From: Chrysophaeum taylorii
Taxonomy: Eukaryota; Sar; Pelagophyceae; Pelagomonadales; Pelagomonadaceae
NCBI GenBank assembly: GCA_029834535.1
Contig: JAQMWT010000524.1
Span: 1-64,000, forward strand
DNA: 64,000 nucleotides
Direction of reading: 5' to 3'
A model generated the notes under the pieces. That model searched no databases. It worked only from the letters and a program-made list of their open reading frames with translations, and had not been told where the DNA came from. Numbering within the stretch: position 1 is the stretch's first letter; each line of letters starts with the position of its first letter. Positions 1-9,929 of the stretch are shown one piece after another. The position numbers and the translations under genes were made by a program.

Positions 1-317
1 TTTGTCGTGATGAGACCCCCGAAGGTCGACGATGAACTGCATAGTCATTCATCGCTTGAAACTATTTCTGCAAAAGCGCTATCGCCCGTTGTTGAGCATC
101 GCATCGCATCGCATCGCATCGGAGATGCGACGACTCCGCGAAGTGGCTGCTTTCGCGGGGAATCCGCATCCGCTGCGATTCCGCTCGAGTTTGTTTCCGC
201 CGCAAGGAGTCAGTCTCTAGCACTCTCAAAATATCGAATTCAACCAACCGTCTGTCCGTCTTCAACGTACAAAGCAAGTGTTCTCTTGCCACATCGAGAG
301 GTTCTCTGCGCGGAAAG
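1..317. other. 5' flank of metacaspase-like gene 1
   Basis: No gene recognised. It carries a short CATCG pentanucleotide run near 98-120. The last ~120 bases should hold the promoter and 5' UTR of the gene starting at 318; no TATA box or telo-box is evident. Confidence 0.4.
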
Positions 318-1211
318 ATGTCACAGGTCCCAGTGGCCGTCCACGCGTCGGTGGTCGTCGCGGAGCCGTGCGTCGATGACACCCTCGCCACAGCGACCGT
401 GGTCCACGTCGAGGAGTGCCGCGTCGAGCAGCGAACGCGGAGCAAAGCCCTCGTGATCGGCGGCACGGGAATTCTTGGGTTGTTGGGGGAGTTCGAGGAG
501 GTCGTTGTCCTCGCCGAGAGCACTGATCCGAACCGCGAGGGTCCGACGAAGAACAATATCCTCCGAGCGCTCGACTGGCTTGCCGAGTCCGAGCCGGGGG
601 ATTCGTTGTTCTTTTACTTTAAGGGCGACGCGGAGGCGGTCGAGGACGACGACAGCGACTACGAAGACGTATTGGAGGACGCGGCGATACTGCCGTCCGA
701 TCACTGGCGTTCGGGGAATTTGATGGATGCGAGCCTCCGCCATCATCTCGTCGAGCCGCTCAAGGAGGGCGTGCGTTTGACGGCGGTCTTCGACGTGCGC
801 TCCAAGAGAGACTTTAAGTGTTTGTTGGGGTTGCCGTTCACTCTCGACATCTCCAAGAGAAGCTGGGTTCGCGGAGAGAATCCTACCTTTGCGAAAGCCG
901 ACGTCCTCGCCTTGCGAGGGGACGGCATCACGAGAACCTTTGCCCGCCTCTGCTCGCGCCAGCGAGAGCTGATCGACTTCGCGCGCGCCCTCGGCGCGCC
1001 CCTCACGAGTTCCCAGGCCCTCCCAGACCTCACCCAGCTCTTCGAACTCTGTCCGCGGTTCCCCAACCCAAACTCCAACGCCAAGCTCGGCCATGTCGTC
1101 ACCAAGAAACGCCGCAAGCGCCGGAGCCGCCTCAAAGGAGGCGACCCCCTGGCCGCGGGCGCCCTCCTCGCCGTCGGGATAACGGGCAGCCTCCTCGGCG
1201 TCGAATTCTAG
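318..1211 (+). CDS. Metacaspase-like pseudoenzyme 1 (catalytic dyad lost)
   Basis: A 297-aa protein. Residues ~43-165 follow the type I metacaspase p20 fold in order: 'KALVIG' strand, 'GPTKNNILRALDWL' helix, 'PGDSLFFYF', a DDDSDYED acidic loop, 'AILPSDHWRSG', and 'GVRLTAVFD'. In active family members the strand ends are SGHG and DSCHSG. Here they read KGDA (His replaced by Asp104) and DVRS (Cys replaced by Arg161), so no cysteine protease activity is expected. The C-terminus has a basic stretch (KKRRKRRSR, ~263-271) followed by a small hydrophobic tail. The ATG at 318 is the first in frame. A tandem paralogue lies at 2958-3824. Regulation, scaffolding or decoy roles are possible but are inference. 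Homology is judged by eye from motif order; I am confident of the family and of the substitutions. Confidence 0.82.
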   Translation: MSQVPVAVHASVVVAEPCVDDTLATATVVHVEECRVEQRTRSKALVIGGTGILGLLGEFEEVVVLAESTDPNREGPTKNNILRALDWLAESEPGDSLFFYFKGDAEAVEDDDSDYEDVLEDAAILPSDHWRSGNLMDASLRHHLVEPLKEGVRLTAVFDVRSKRDFKCLLGLPFTLDISKRSWVRGENPTFAKADVLALRGDGITRTFARLCSRQRELIDFARALGAPLTSSQALPDLTQLFELCPRFPNPNSNAKLGHVVTKKRRKRRSRLKGGDPLAAGALLAVGITGSLLGVEF

Positions 1212-2957
1212 TATCCATCCCTCGACAAAAGCGGCGGCGACTCGTCCAATACAACGCGCTGCGTCCACTGAAATCACGCGCCCGAGTACGTACGTACTGG
1301 GGGTCGTTGCTGCGCCAAAGTTGCTCCTCCCTTTCTCTCGCGTGTGATCGGGTCCCGTCGTCGTCGCGAGATGCTGTCCAATAACACGCTTAAGTTTACC
1401 CCTCTGTCTACTTAATAGGTCGACTGACTGCTAAGAGGCTCTGTCTTGGCAAAATAACGAGCATCCATTATAAATGTAGAGACTGACTGAAGAACGTTGA
1501 TGCTCCTAGCTTTCTTTCTTTAACACCGACCATATTGTTGGGTGTGGAGTGAGAGAAGCTCGACGACGTATGGTGGTTGATTGCGCGACGCACGCCGAGA
1601 CAAGGAGCCAACAGCCCCAGGCAGCTAGCTGTGTGTCGATTCAGACTGAGCACGCGTTGTTCGCTTCTCGGTCAATGCTTTTGATTCTACATACAGCTGC
1701 TTCCTGTCGCTAATTCCAATCGTTACGATCTGCTCGGCGCCAAAGGTATCGGAGAGTCTGATGCCGGATTGTCCTAGTCGTCGTCGTCGTAGATCAGCAG
1801 CAGCAGCAGCAGCAAGTTGGAGCCGTGGAATTGTTGCACCGATGATTTATTTCCTGTCTTGCTCTGCTGCACGCCCCATGCTTCACAAGGCTCACTTCCA
1901 TCGCGACGACGACCACGCTCAGTCCCGTCAATCGTAAGAGTACTTTTTTTACGAGGCGCTTGGGATTCGTCGACGACACTCTTACGGCCCAGTCATCGCC
2001 CTCCCCAGTGAGAGCACGTCTCCATGAAGTGCGCAGGAGGACGGTTTGTCGTCCTTTCCACCAAAGCCATATCAACAGCATGGTCGTGTTCTGTGACAAT
2101 ATATCTTCGGCCACGCTCGCGCTCGACGGACGGACTTGGGGCAGTTGGATCCGCGCGCGAACTTGGCGGCGGTTTCAGCAGAATCGAATCTGTTCCTTGC
2201 GCGCCTCCAGGACAGGAGCGTTTCCACGAGCCAATACTAAGAATGTTGCTCTCGATGAGTTCCTTAATCTCCAACGACGACGAGGTCAAGAAGACACCAA
2301 GCTGGATCCAACGCGTGTCCCCGGTCGCACTGTTTGAACTTTGCGATCTCCTCGGCGACCTCGGCCTCCCTGAGACCTACGCGGCTGCGGAAGAGCCTCG
2401 ATCTTCGGGGCTCAGTAGTTGGCTACGCAGCAGCGCTCTTCCAACTCTTCTACGTCGTGCTTTCGGCGTTTCGTGCCTGCTAGATGTTGGGGAAAGAAAG
2501 CGCATCTAAACGTTGTCGGTGAGAGCCTTGGTTGCCCGCTATTCGGCGGTGGTGGTGGTGGTGGTGGTCTCGCGCGATTTCGTCATCGCGTGCTGTTTAG
2601 ACATCATCATCAGTTTTTCAAGAATAAACGACACTTTTCGCGTAAAATTAATTAATTAATTAATTATTGGCCGTCGTCGAGTTGAAGCATGCGAATGAAA
2701 CGCTGCCAGAAAGAAAGAAAGAAAGAAAGAACACTTGTTGCCGGCCGGCCCGTCGGCCGACTTTCGGCAGGCAGGATCGAAGTGAGTGAGCGAGCGAGCG
2801 AGCGAGCGAGCGAGTCCCAGCAGCATAGTGATTTTGTGAAAATATATCTCTCGTCGCTTCCTAAAAGCATAGGGACCACCAATACTTGAGGAGAGGTTGA
2901 AGCTGAGTGAAAATTTCGTGACACGAGAACAGCTGTCAGTTTCCACAAACGGGCCCG
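1212..2957. other. Spacer between the metacaspase-like paralogues
   Basis: About 1.7 kb with no convincing gene. Short frames exist on both strands, but none has recognisable motifs. Simple repeats are present: TTAA near 2648-2667, GAAA near 2708-2731, and GAGC near 2788-2813. A weak match to the LINE-B 3' end (GTCGACTG..CTGCTAAGAG) lies near 1419-1440. Confidence 0.4.
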
Positions 2958-3824
2958 ATGTCATCTCGCGGGGCGACCAAGGCGGCGTCGTCGTCAGTGG
3001 TCGTCGCCGAGTCGTGCGAGGTCGGCGGCACCCGGGCTAGCAGCAGCATGGCGAGGGGGAGCAAGGCCGTCGTCATCGGAGACACGGGCATACTGAGAGC
3101 CCTGAAAGGATTCAAGGATGTGGTAGCACTCGTCGAGAGCTCCGATCCGAACCGCGAGGGTCCGACGAAGAACAATATCCTCCGAGCGCTCGACTGGCTT
3201 GCCGAATCCGAGCCGGGAGATTCGTTGTTCTTTTACTTTAAGGGCGACGCCGAGGTGGTCGAGGACGACGACAGCGATTACGAAGACATGGCGGTGAACG
3301 CGGCGATATTGCCGTCCGACCACTGGCGTTCGGGAAATTTGATGGATGCGAGCCTCCGCCGTCACCTCGTCGAGCCGCTCAAGGAGGGCGTGCGTTTGAC
3401 GGCGGTCTTCGACGTCCGCTCGAAGAAGAAGGGCGTCGAGTGTTTGTTAGGGTTACCGTTCACCCTGGACCTCTTCAAGGGGCACTGGGTTCGAGGCGAG
3501 AATCCCATGTACGTGAAATCCGACGTCCTGGCCGTGCGGGGCGATGGAATCACGGAGGATTTCGTACGGCTTTGTCGTCGCGACCGCTCGTTGATCGGAT
3601 TCGCGCGCGACCTCGGAGCGACCTTAACTAGTACCCAGGCGCTCTCGGACCTCACCCAGCCCTTCGAACTCCGGCCGCGCTATCCAAACCCTAACTTCAA
3701 CGCCCAGCTCGGTCTCGTCGTTACTAAGAAACGCCGCAAGGCCAACCGCTCCACGCAGCTCGAAGGTGCCGCTTACGGCGCCCTCCTCAGTACGAGACGG
3801 GGTGTCTCTTCGAGGCCCAAGTAA
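2958..3824 (+). CDS. Metacaspase-like pseudoenzyme 2 (tandem paralogue)
   Basis: A 288-aa paralogue of the upstream gene; the core ~38-160 is almost identical at the protein level. The sites of the catalytic dyad are again changed: the SGHG position reads KGDA (Asp97) and the DSCHSG position reads DVRS (Arg154). The two copies diverge at the N-terminus and after residue ~260. The hydrophobic tail of copy 1 is missing, while the basic 'TKKRRKA' segment is kept. Because both copies share the same two losses, inactivation preceded the duplication. The strong conservation of the core around dead sites suggests selection on a non-proteolytic role; this is inference. The ATG at 2958 is chosen because upstream sequence in frame shows no coding character. 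Confidence 0.82.
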   Translation: MSSRGATKAASSSVVVAESCEVGGTRASSSMARGSKAVVIGDTGILRALKGFKDVVALVESSDPNREGPTKNNILRALDWLAESEPGDSLFFYFKGDAEVVEDDDSDYEDMAVNAAILPSDHWRSGNLMDASLRRHLVEPLKEGVRLTAVFDVRSKKKGVECLLGLPFTLDLFKGHWVRGENPMYVKSDVLAVRGDGITEDFVRLCRRDRSLIGFARDLGATLTSTQALSDLTQPFELRPRYPNPNFNAQLGLVVTKKRRKANRSTQLEGAAYGALLSTRRGVSSRPK

Positions 3825-4699
3825 CCTTTCTCCACCACGCTTCATCCGAGACCACATGTTCGCGTTGTATCTAATAATAACCTGCCGCCCCGTCGTTTTA
3901 CTTCGTGATGTGTGGTGCACGGACCGTGCCGTCATCAAAACATCCTTGCTCCTTCCTCAAAGTATAAACAAACAAACTGTTGGGACTCTGTGTTCTTTTT
4001 ACCACCAACAAAGAAAGAGGAGGAGGCTTTTTTGCGTTTTCATCCTCAGCGCGCTGTTTTTCTCTTTCTTGTTGTTGTTCTTCATCTATCTTACCGCTGA
4101 TGTTCGCGCTTTGCTTAACTGTGTTTGTTCTCGCACCGCCCGCATCTACTTGGGGGGATGGAGTGTTGCCCCACCTTGGCTCTTTCCGCCGCGAACGGCC
4201 GCGGCTTCGGTATGGGGTGATAGATATCCGTGATATCGACTCTTCTTCACACACACACACACACACATTGTGTGTGTCGTTATTTTTTGTTTCGTCTATC
4301 GATAAGGTCCTCCTCCATTTTCTGGCGCGTCGAGCCTGGGAGTTTGTTTGCTGGCCAGATGAAGGATTATTATTAGAGAAGAAGAAGAAGAAGAAGAAGA
4401 TGATGATGATGATGAAGGCGGATTCAGGGAACACGGCGTCCGACCGAGGCACTTCCGTTTGGACGCTGCTGGTCCAAGACAGAAGCGTGGCGGCTAGGGT
4501 TTCATCTCCGACCCTAACCCTAACCTGTGAAAATCGCGCCGCGGTCATCTACAGTTGCAAAAGGACCGTGATCTCGCCCCCCCCAGTGCCCTGATCGCCG
4601 TCGGTAGAGCGGGCGACGAGGCATTCGTGCGTGCGTGGACCCCTCCTCCAGATATCTTGACCCCAAGACCGCGCGCCGACACCTCGCCGACACGACGAC
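3825..4699. other. Intergenic spacer with microsatellites and telo-box
   Basis: About 875 bases with no recognised gene. It holds a (CA)n run near 4250-4267, a (GAA)n/(GAT)n run near 4379-4414 and a telomere-like CCCTAACCCTAACC at 4511-4525, about 175 bases upstream of the pseudouridine synthase gene. Confidence 0.45.
4511..4525. promoter_or_regulatory. Telo-box-like motif upstream of pseudouridine synthase
   Basis: Two tandem CCCTAA units. Similar AACCCTA/TAGGGTT motifs lie just upstream of several host genes in this window. In plants such telo-boxes are promoter elements of translation-related genes. The role here is inferred from recurrence only. Confidence 0.4.
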
Positions 4700-5596
4700 A
4701 TGCGGACGGCGATAAGCTTTGTTTTTGCTGGCATCATCATCATCATCATCATCGCTGTGTTGCTTTTTTGGTTTCGGCGGCGCGAGGCGACGAGACCGAG
4801 GCGACTGCTCTCGCACCCGCGGATCTTGCGGTGCTTGTTGCCGTATCCTTCGGCTCGCACGGCGGAAGTGTTGACTCGCGCGGGTATCCGCGCCAAGGCG
4901 ACCCGACGGCTCGCCTCGCGGCTGAGGAACGAAGGGCTGTCGGTGCCCGCGTACTTCTACTTCGTGTTCAACAAGCCGCGCGGGCGCGTGTCGCAACGGT
5001 GCGAAGTCGGCAAGCGGTGGATGTCGCGCACCGTGTACGACGCGTTGCCCGCGGGTTTCCCCCGCGTCGCGGCGGCCGGTCGGCTCGACCGGGACACCGT
5101 CGGGCTTCTGTTGTTCACCGACGACGGATCCCTCGCTTCGAGGCTCCTGCGACCCGACGGCAAACACTCCAAGGTCTACGAGGCGAGAATTCGGGGTCGC
5201 GCGACCGACGACCAGCTCGCGTCGCTCCGGTTCCCGCTCGAGGACGCGACGGCCAACGCGAAGCTCCCGGTGGTGACGACGCCCGCGAGAGTCGAGAGAC
5301 TCGCGCCGGATCTCCTTCGGATAGAGATCTTCGAGGGACGACATCACCAGGTCCGCAGACTCTGCAAGCGAGCGCGCCTCGACCTCGTCGATCTCGAGCG
5401 CGTCTCGTTCGGTCCGCTCCACCTCGGTTCTCTCGCTCCGGGCGACGCGCGACCGCTTTCGGATGACGAGCTCCGAGCCTGCCTCGTCGCCGCGGGGATA
5501 TCGCCCGGCCATCGCGCCCAGCTTGTGCTCCCGCTCGCGGCTCGCGTTCCCGACCTCACCCAGCACGCCCTCGACGCCGCGCTCGGCGAAATTTGA
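4700..5596 (+). CDS. RsuA/RluB/RluE-type pseudouridine synthase with N-terminal membrane segment
   Basis: A 298-aa protein expected to isomerise uridine to pseudouridine in RNA. Family motifs are in order: 'FNKPRG' (~90-95), 'AAGRLDRDTVGLLLFTDDG' with catalytic Asp130 (~125-143), 'KVYEARI' (~161-167), 'EGRHHQVRRLCKRA', and the terminal 'RVSFGPLHLGSLAPGDARPL'. This is the RsuA/RluB/RluE branch; a clear N-terminal S4 domain is absent. Residues ~6-25 form a hydrophobic segment whose isoleucine run is encoded by an (ATC)n microsatellite at about 4735-4756. It could act as a signal anchor or organelle-targeting leader, or translation might start further downstream. The neighbouring glycosyltransferase gene is convergent. 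Confidence 0.85.
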   Translation: MRTAISFVFAGIIIIIIIAVLLFWFRRREATRPRRLLSHPRILRCLLPYPSARTAEVLTRAGIRAKATRRLASRLRNEGLSVPAYFYFVFNKPRGRVSQRCEVGKRWMSRTVYDALPAGFPRVAAAGRLDRDTVGLLLFTDDGSLASRLLRPDGKHSKVYEARIRGRATDDQLASLRFPLEDATANAKLPVVTTPARVERLAPDLLRIEIFEGRHHQVRRLCKRARLDLVDLERVSFGPLHLGSLAPGDARPLSDDELRACLVAAGISPGHRAQLVLPLAARVPDLTQHALDAALGEI

Positions 5597-5864
5597 AGAC
5601 GAGATAAACCGTGGTGCCTCCTCCGATAATGACCCGAGCTTTTTTTTTAATCGTGCGCAAGCCTTCTCTTCCTCCTCCAGGAGCCCCGGCACGACGACGC
5701 ATCTGGGAGGGAGGGAAGGAGGGAAGGAAGGGAGTCGCTGCGGGACGATGGTCCGGACGCCGCGGGTGGCAATAAATAAATAAACTCGCGCAAAAAAAAT
5801 ACATAAATAATCCCGTCTCGAGATAACAACTCGAGAGCCCTCGAGCGCAGAAAACACACAGTGA

Positions 5865-6899
5865 TTATGCTCGAGCTGAGAGGAAATCGGCGAGGAGGCG
5901 GAGCTCGGCGTTGGCCGGAGGCGCCGTGGCTCTCCGGTTTTGCTGCTGGGCGATGGCCGCGCAGACGTCCCGGTACTCGGCCAGCGCGACCTCCCTCGAG
6001 GCGCGCCCCCCCTCGAGGCGCTGGAAGGAGCGGCAGTAGCGCTGGCCCTTGCGGACGCCCTCGCAATTGGTGTTCGTCGTAAAACCGTAGGCTCGAGCGC
6101 GCTGAAAGAGCTTGGCATACCAAGTGTCAAAGTCGCGCATCGCGAAGTGCAGGAGGGTCAGGGAAGTCCGGACGAAGAAACGGTCGAAGTTGCGGGGGGC
6201 GAGCTGGACGTCTTGGTGGGTGCCGTTGTCGCGGCGTACGACGCCGTAATGGTTTCCCTGGTCCGTCCTCAAGAAATCCGCCGCGCGAAAAAAAGTCTTG
6301 GCCATCGAAGTCGCGGAGCTCTCGGAGAACTCGGCGACGAGCGCGGGCCGGTCCAAGTTTGCAAAACAATTGGCGACGCGGCTCTTAAACTTGAACTTGC
6401 GACTTTCGGTCGACGCGGCGATTTCTTCGAGCGCGGTCATCACGTCGCCGCGCTCGTTCACGACGAACTCGTCGACGTCGATGGGCACCACGAGCTGCGC
6501 CGTTCTCGCGTGGGCGCGCATGGCAGCGCTCATCGCCGCCGCCTTGTCCCGGAACGACCCGTCGAACGGAACCACGGTGACGCCTCGCCGCTCCCATCGC
6601 GCGAGCGTCTCGAGCACCTCCGCCGCCTGCGACTGGTGGTCGATCACGATCACGTTATCGGCACCGAACACGGCCGTGTGGTACTGGAGCCAGTCCTCGA
6701 GCAGGGTCGCCTCGTCCTTGTGGAACGTGAACAACTTGGCGGTCGGCTTTGAGTTTACCTTCCTCTCGCGCCGCCCAACAACAAAAAGGCACGGAAGCCA
6801 CACGAAAATAATAATGGCCAAGGCCCACGCCACCACCACCACCGACGGCCGCTTCGAACGCCGCTTCGACGGCGACGTCACCTGACGATGACGACGCAT
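5865..6899 (-). CDS. Type II membrane glycosyltransferase (GT-A, Glyco_tranf_2_4-like)
   Basis: A 344-aa protein if the ATG at 6899 is used. The frame stays open to 7013, but that extension overlaps a telo-box-rich promoter-like stretch. A basic cytosolic N-terminus is followed by a membrane anchor (~19-41). The catalytic part shows 'FTFHKDEATLLEDWLQYH' (~58-74), a 'VIVIDHQS' strand, and a DVDEF motif (141-145) that should bind the metal-sugar nucleotide. This pattern is typical of family-2/92-like Golgi glycosyltransferases. The N-glycosylation sequon NGT and several Cys residues fit a lumenal domain. Donor and acceptor cannot be deduced. Confidence 0.75.
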   Translation of the reverse strand: MRRHRQVTSPSKRRSKRPSVVVVAWALAIIIFVWLPCLFVVGRRERKVNSKPTAKLFTFHKDEATLLEDWLQYHTAVFGADNVIVIDHQSQAAEVLETLARWERRGVTVVPFDGSFRDKAAAMSAAMRAHARTAQLVVPIDVDEFVVNERGDVMTALEEIAASTESRKFKFKSRVANCFANLDRPALVAEFSESSATSMAKTFFRAADFLRTDQGNHYGVVRRDNGTHQDVQLAPRNFDRFFVRTSLTLLHFAMRDFDTWYAKLFQRARAYGFTTNTNCEGVRKGQRYCRSFQRLEGGRASREVALAEYRDVCAAIAQQQNRRATAPPANAELRLLADFLSARA

Positions 6900-6949
6900 T
6901 TTGTTACGACGACCCCATCGTCGTCGTTCTAGTAGGGTCCACGAACTAA

Positions 6950-6983
6950 CGCTAGCCCTATCATTTATTACCCTAACCCTAGT
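6950..6983. promoter_or_regulatory. Telo-box cluster upstream of glycosyltransferase
   Basis: Contains CTAGCCCTA and CCCTAACCCTAG just upstream (minus strand) of the ATG at 6899. It is the likely core promoter or 5' UTR region, inferred from position and from recurrence of the motif at other gene starts. Confidence 0.4.
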
Positions 6984-7039
6984 ACCTCGGAGGATTTTTC
7001 TCTCTAGAAGCAAAAATTAATTTTGGTGCCGGCGACCAT

Positions 7040-7041
7040 AT

Positions 7042-7076
<35 letters not shown>

Positions 7077-7120
7077 TTTGTTTATTTGTTTATTTATTTG
7101 TTTATTTATTTATTTATTTT
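7040..7120. repeat. (TTTA)n microsatellite
   Basis: About 80 bases of TTTA repeats with occasional TTTG units. Confidence 0.95.
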
Positions 7121-7899
7121 GCGGTCGGCGAAGAAGAAGTGGCATAGAAGTCGATGATGCCACCGCGTGCCAAGAAACCTCGGGCAAGCAACTAGACGAG
7201 CAGCAGCTTTGTAGCGGCCGGCCGGGAGTGCCGTCAGCAAAATATACTTAATCTTCAGCGCGAGTTTCGTTGAGATGGACGAACACACCCACCATTGGAG
7301 CATGCATAATCCGCCAATCTCCTTCGAAGCGATGTGCTTCAACTCATCTTCATCATCATCGCTCAAGACCCTTGAGTTCTACGATTTTTTCAGCAGAGGT
7401 TCTTCGTAGACACGATGTCGTCGGCGGCGGCGGCGGCGGTCACTAGAGCTGTAACACGCGACACGGTCGATTTGCTGTACGTCAGAGTCCATAAGGAAGG
7501 ATCTCTAGGTTCGGGTCGCTTTGACTTAAGAAGAGATGTCCGAGTTCGCCAGAATCGTGCGTGTGCATAAAGGCGTGTGTCTCTGCGGCGAGAAGCTCTA
7601 CGTGAGAGTGCTGATGCGCCGCCGCCGCGACGTCCCAAATGATAGAGAGAGGAGCTCATACAACAACAACAACAACAACAACAGAAGTCTTGATTCCATT
7701 GTCGTGCGTGCGAAAATACTCTTGGAGTGAGAGTTCGTCATGACACGTGTAGTTCTTCTCGAGAACAGAGTTGTCGTTGTCTGGGTGGTCGACTATAACA
7801 GACGCGAATGATACGGCCTTTTAGGGAAGTCGACATACAAGAGTTCTTCTTCATTCAAAGTCTGTTTCTCTCTGCAGGTCCAGCGCGGTGCCGCCTGAT
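7121..7899. other. Spacer between glycosyltransferase and retroelement
   Basis: No recognised gene. Holds a (GGC)n run near 7422-7439 and (CAA)n near 7662-7682. The left limit of the copia-like element probably falls near 7.8-8.0 kb. Confidence 0.35.
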
Positions 7900-8929
7900 A
7901 TACCATAATATTGAGTGGTTTGTGCGAGAAGGCATTATGCCTTCGGGGGGGACATCATCCTGTGGCTTGGTGTGTCTCCTTATGTGCAGGTTTTTATACA
8001 ATGCTGGCGGCGTGACCTTGGTGCAGAGCGCTGACGCTGATGAGAAACATCAAGGTGCTAGACATGCTGGCGGTGGCGCGTGCCTTGGGCTGATCCTGCT
8101 GGTACTTCCAGTTGCGACCATACTCGGAAGCGAGAATGCGTCTGGTGAACAATTGTCCATCGTCGACGCGCTTCACGATGAAGAGTTGATCCTTAGGGAT
8201 GCGGAAACCGCGGTCGTCCGTGAGATCTGCCTTGAGTTTGTCGCTCTGATTGCGATGGACAATGACCTGGGTAAAGCCTGAGTCATCGAGGATAACTAAC
8301 CTGTCGGCGGTCGTATCGCATTGGGATGCTGCCGTCAGGCGGAGGAGGCCTGTTGAGGAATGAGAAGTCCAGTTTGGGCGGCTCTTCATCGTCTGAATGT
8401 GGGTGGATATCAAAGGGTTGTTGGTCCGAGTCGGTGTCTTTGTTTCGGGTTTGTCGTCGGGAACACGAGTCTCGCCCTCAGATGGTGCTGCGCCCCCAGT
8501 CAATGATTCCTGTCGCGTTGGCTGGTTGCTAAAAGCCGGAGGCGGAGTGTATTGCCGTGAGTCGGTTAGGAACTGAGCCTTGATGTGCTCAATTTTTCTG
8601 TTGCGATTTACGGGCAAGTCTGCGTCGACATGGAAGTCGTCTGACGCGACGATATTTCCGTACATCCCCTGGTGTACATGCAGGATGGAGCTATGGACAA
8701 CACGAACAAATCTGTTAGTGCTGGGGAGGTTTTTTTGGGCAAGTAGTTGTTGGAGTGGAAGAAGGAAGCGGACACGCTGGAGGGTTCCAGTTTCTGGTGT
8801 TTCGGGTACACGAAGGTGAGAGGTTCGTCAAACGGGAGGAGTTTTAAAAGCGGCGCCTTTGGCGACATGATACGTCTGGGAATGGTGCAAGACACGTGAT
8901 CGCGCGAGGGCAAACCATGGGAGCGTTGA

Positions 8930-9560
8930 TTGTCAGTCAGCCTGGACCTTATGCAGCAGAGCAACGAGGTGGTAGTACTCGGCGCGAATGGACTTCCCCT
9001 CAACGCGAATGTGGCGTATGTTCAAGCGGCGAATGCCAGTGCCCCGGGAGTTCTCCTTGATCGTGTTTTCTGCGAGGTTCCGCTGGTGAAGGTGGGCGAC
9101 CGAGGATCTGAAATTGGATACCGAGCTGCACCTTGCGTGGGTGAAAGACTTCAGAGCGAAAAGTCGAGAAGGCGTCGGAAGATATATCTTCTTTACGTGT
9201 ACGTCGAATTCGATCTTATCAAAGACGTTGACCACATAGAGAATGCCCGCGAGGACATCTTGTGCGTCCAATTTCCGCAGGAAGTAAACCCATTTGTGAA
9301 AAGAGACGACGCAAATAAAATGCACGATGTAACGAAATCCACCATAGCATTTGCTGATACTCGGGTAGGAAACATCCATGTGGCGATGCTGGCGAGGAGC
9401 GTAGGCCAATTCGCCATGCGACCAAGAAGGACCTTTCTTGTGGTTGAAGCTAATGTGCGACTTGCAGCGCTTGCAGTCGCCGCAGTCCTGCAGATACCGA
9501 TCATCACCTGGGCGGAGGTTGGAGACATTAGCGGGCGGCGATAGTGCGTCGAAGAACGTC
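8930..9560 (-). pseudogene. Copia-type integrase remnant
   Basis: Part of the broken retroelement. Visible features are a Cys-pair segment 'CGDCKRCKSH' of the zinc-binding end, the core stretch 'HMDVSYPSIS' and 'FHKWVYFLRKLDAQDVL', and 'LAENTIKE', which matches the copia 'QQNGLAERTI' signature. The family assignment to Ty1/copia rests on the 'WVYFLKKKDAQD'-like block. Expected age and decay match the rest of the element. Confidence 0.7.
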
Positions 9561-9929
9561 TGCCTGTTGGTGGTGGATGCGGTACCGGCGAGTTACCATG
9601 ATCACTCTTTGGGCATGCTGAATGGTACCGGGCTTGTGAAAGTGGGGCAATGCTGTGGTCGATGTGCTAGGAGGGTTGGCTCTTTTGTCGACTCTTACCT
9701 TGGCGGCGGTAGCGGCGGCAAGCAAGGTTTCGAGATTTGTCGAGTCGGGCGCCTTTCGAATCGCGACACTGTGAGCGTCCGCAACAGCACCGAAGAGCGA
9801 GGCGAAGTTGAGTTCCTCAACTACTAGGAGGCGGCCAGATATGGCTGAGAAGAAGTCTGTGATCTGGCAGATGTCTCCAGGACTAGAAAAATGTCATTGC
9901 GAAGAGTGTCCCATTCGAGGTGAAGTTTC

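Noticed and set aside
4520-6130. 536-residue minus-strand frame
   Set aside because: It is the antisense shadow of the pseudouridine synthase gene; high GC keeps the frame open and composition is Arg-rich without motifs.
4511-6983. Interstitial telomere or chromosome end
   Set aside because: Only two CCCTAA units at each site, and they recur as single motifs upstream of genes, which fits promoter elements better than telomeric DNA.
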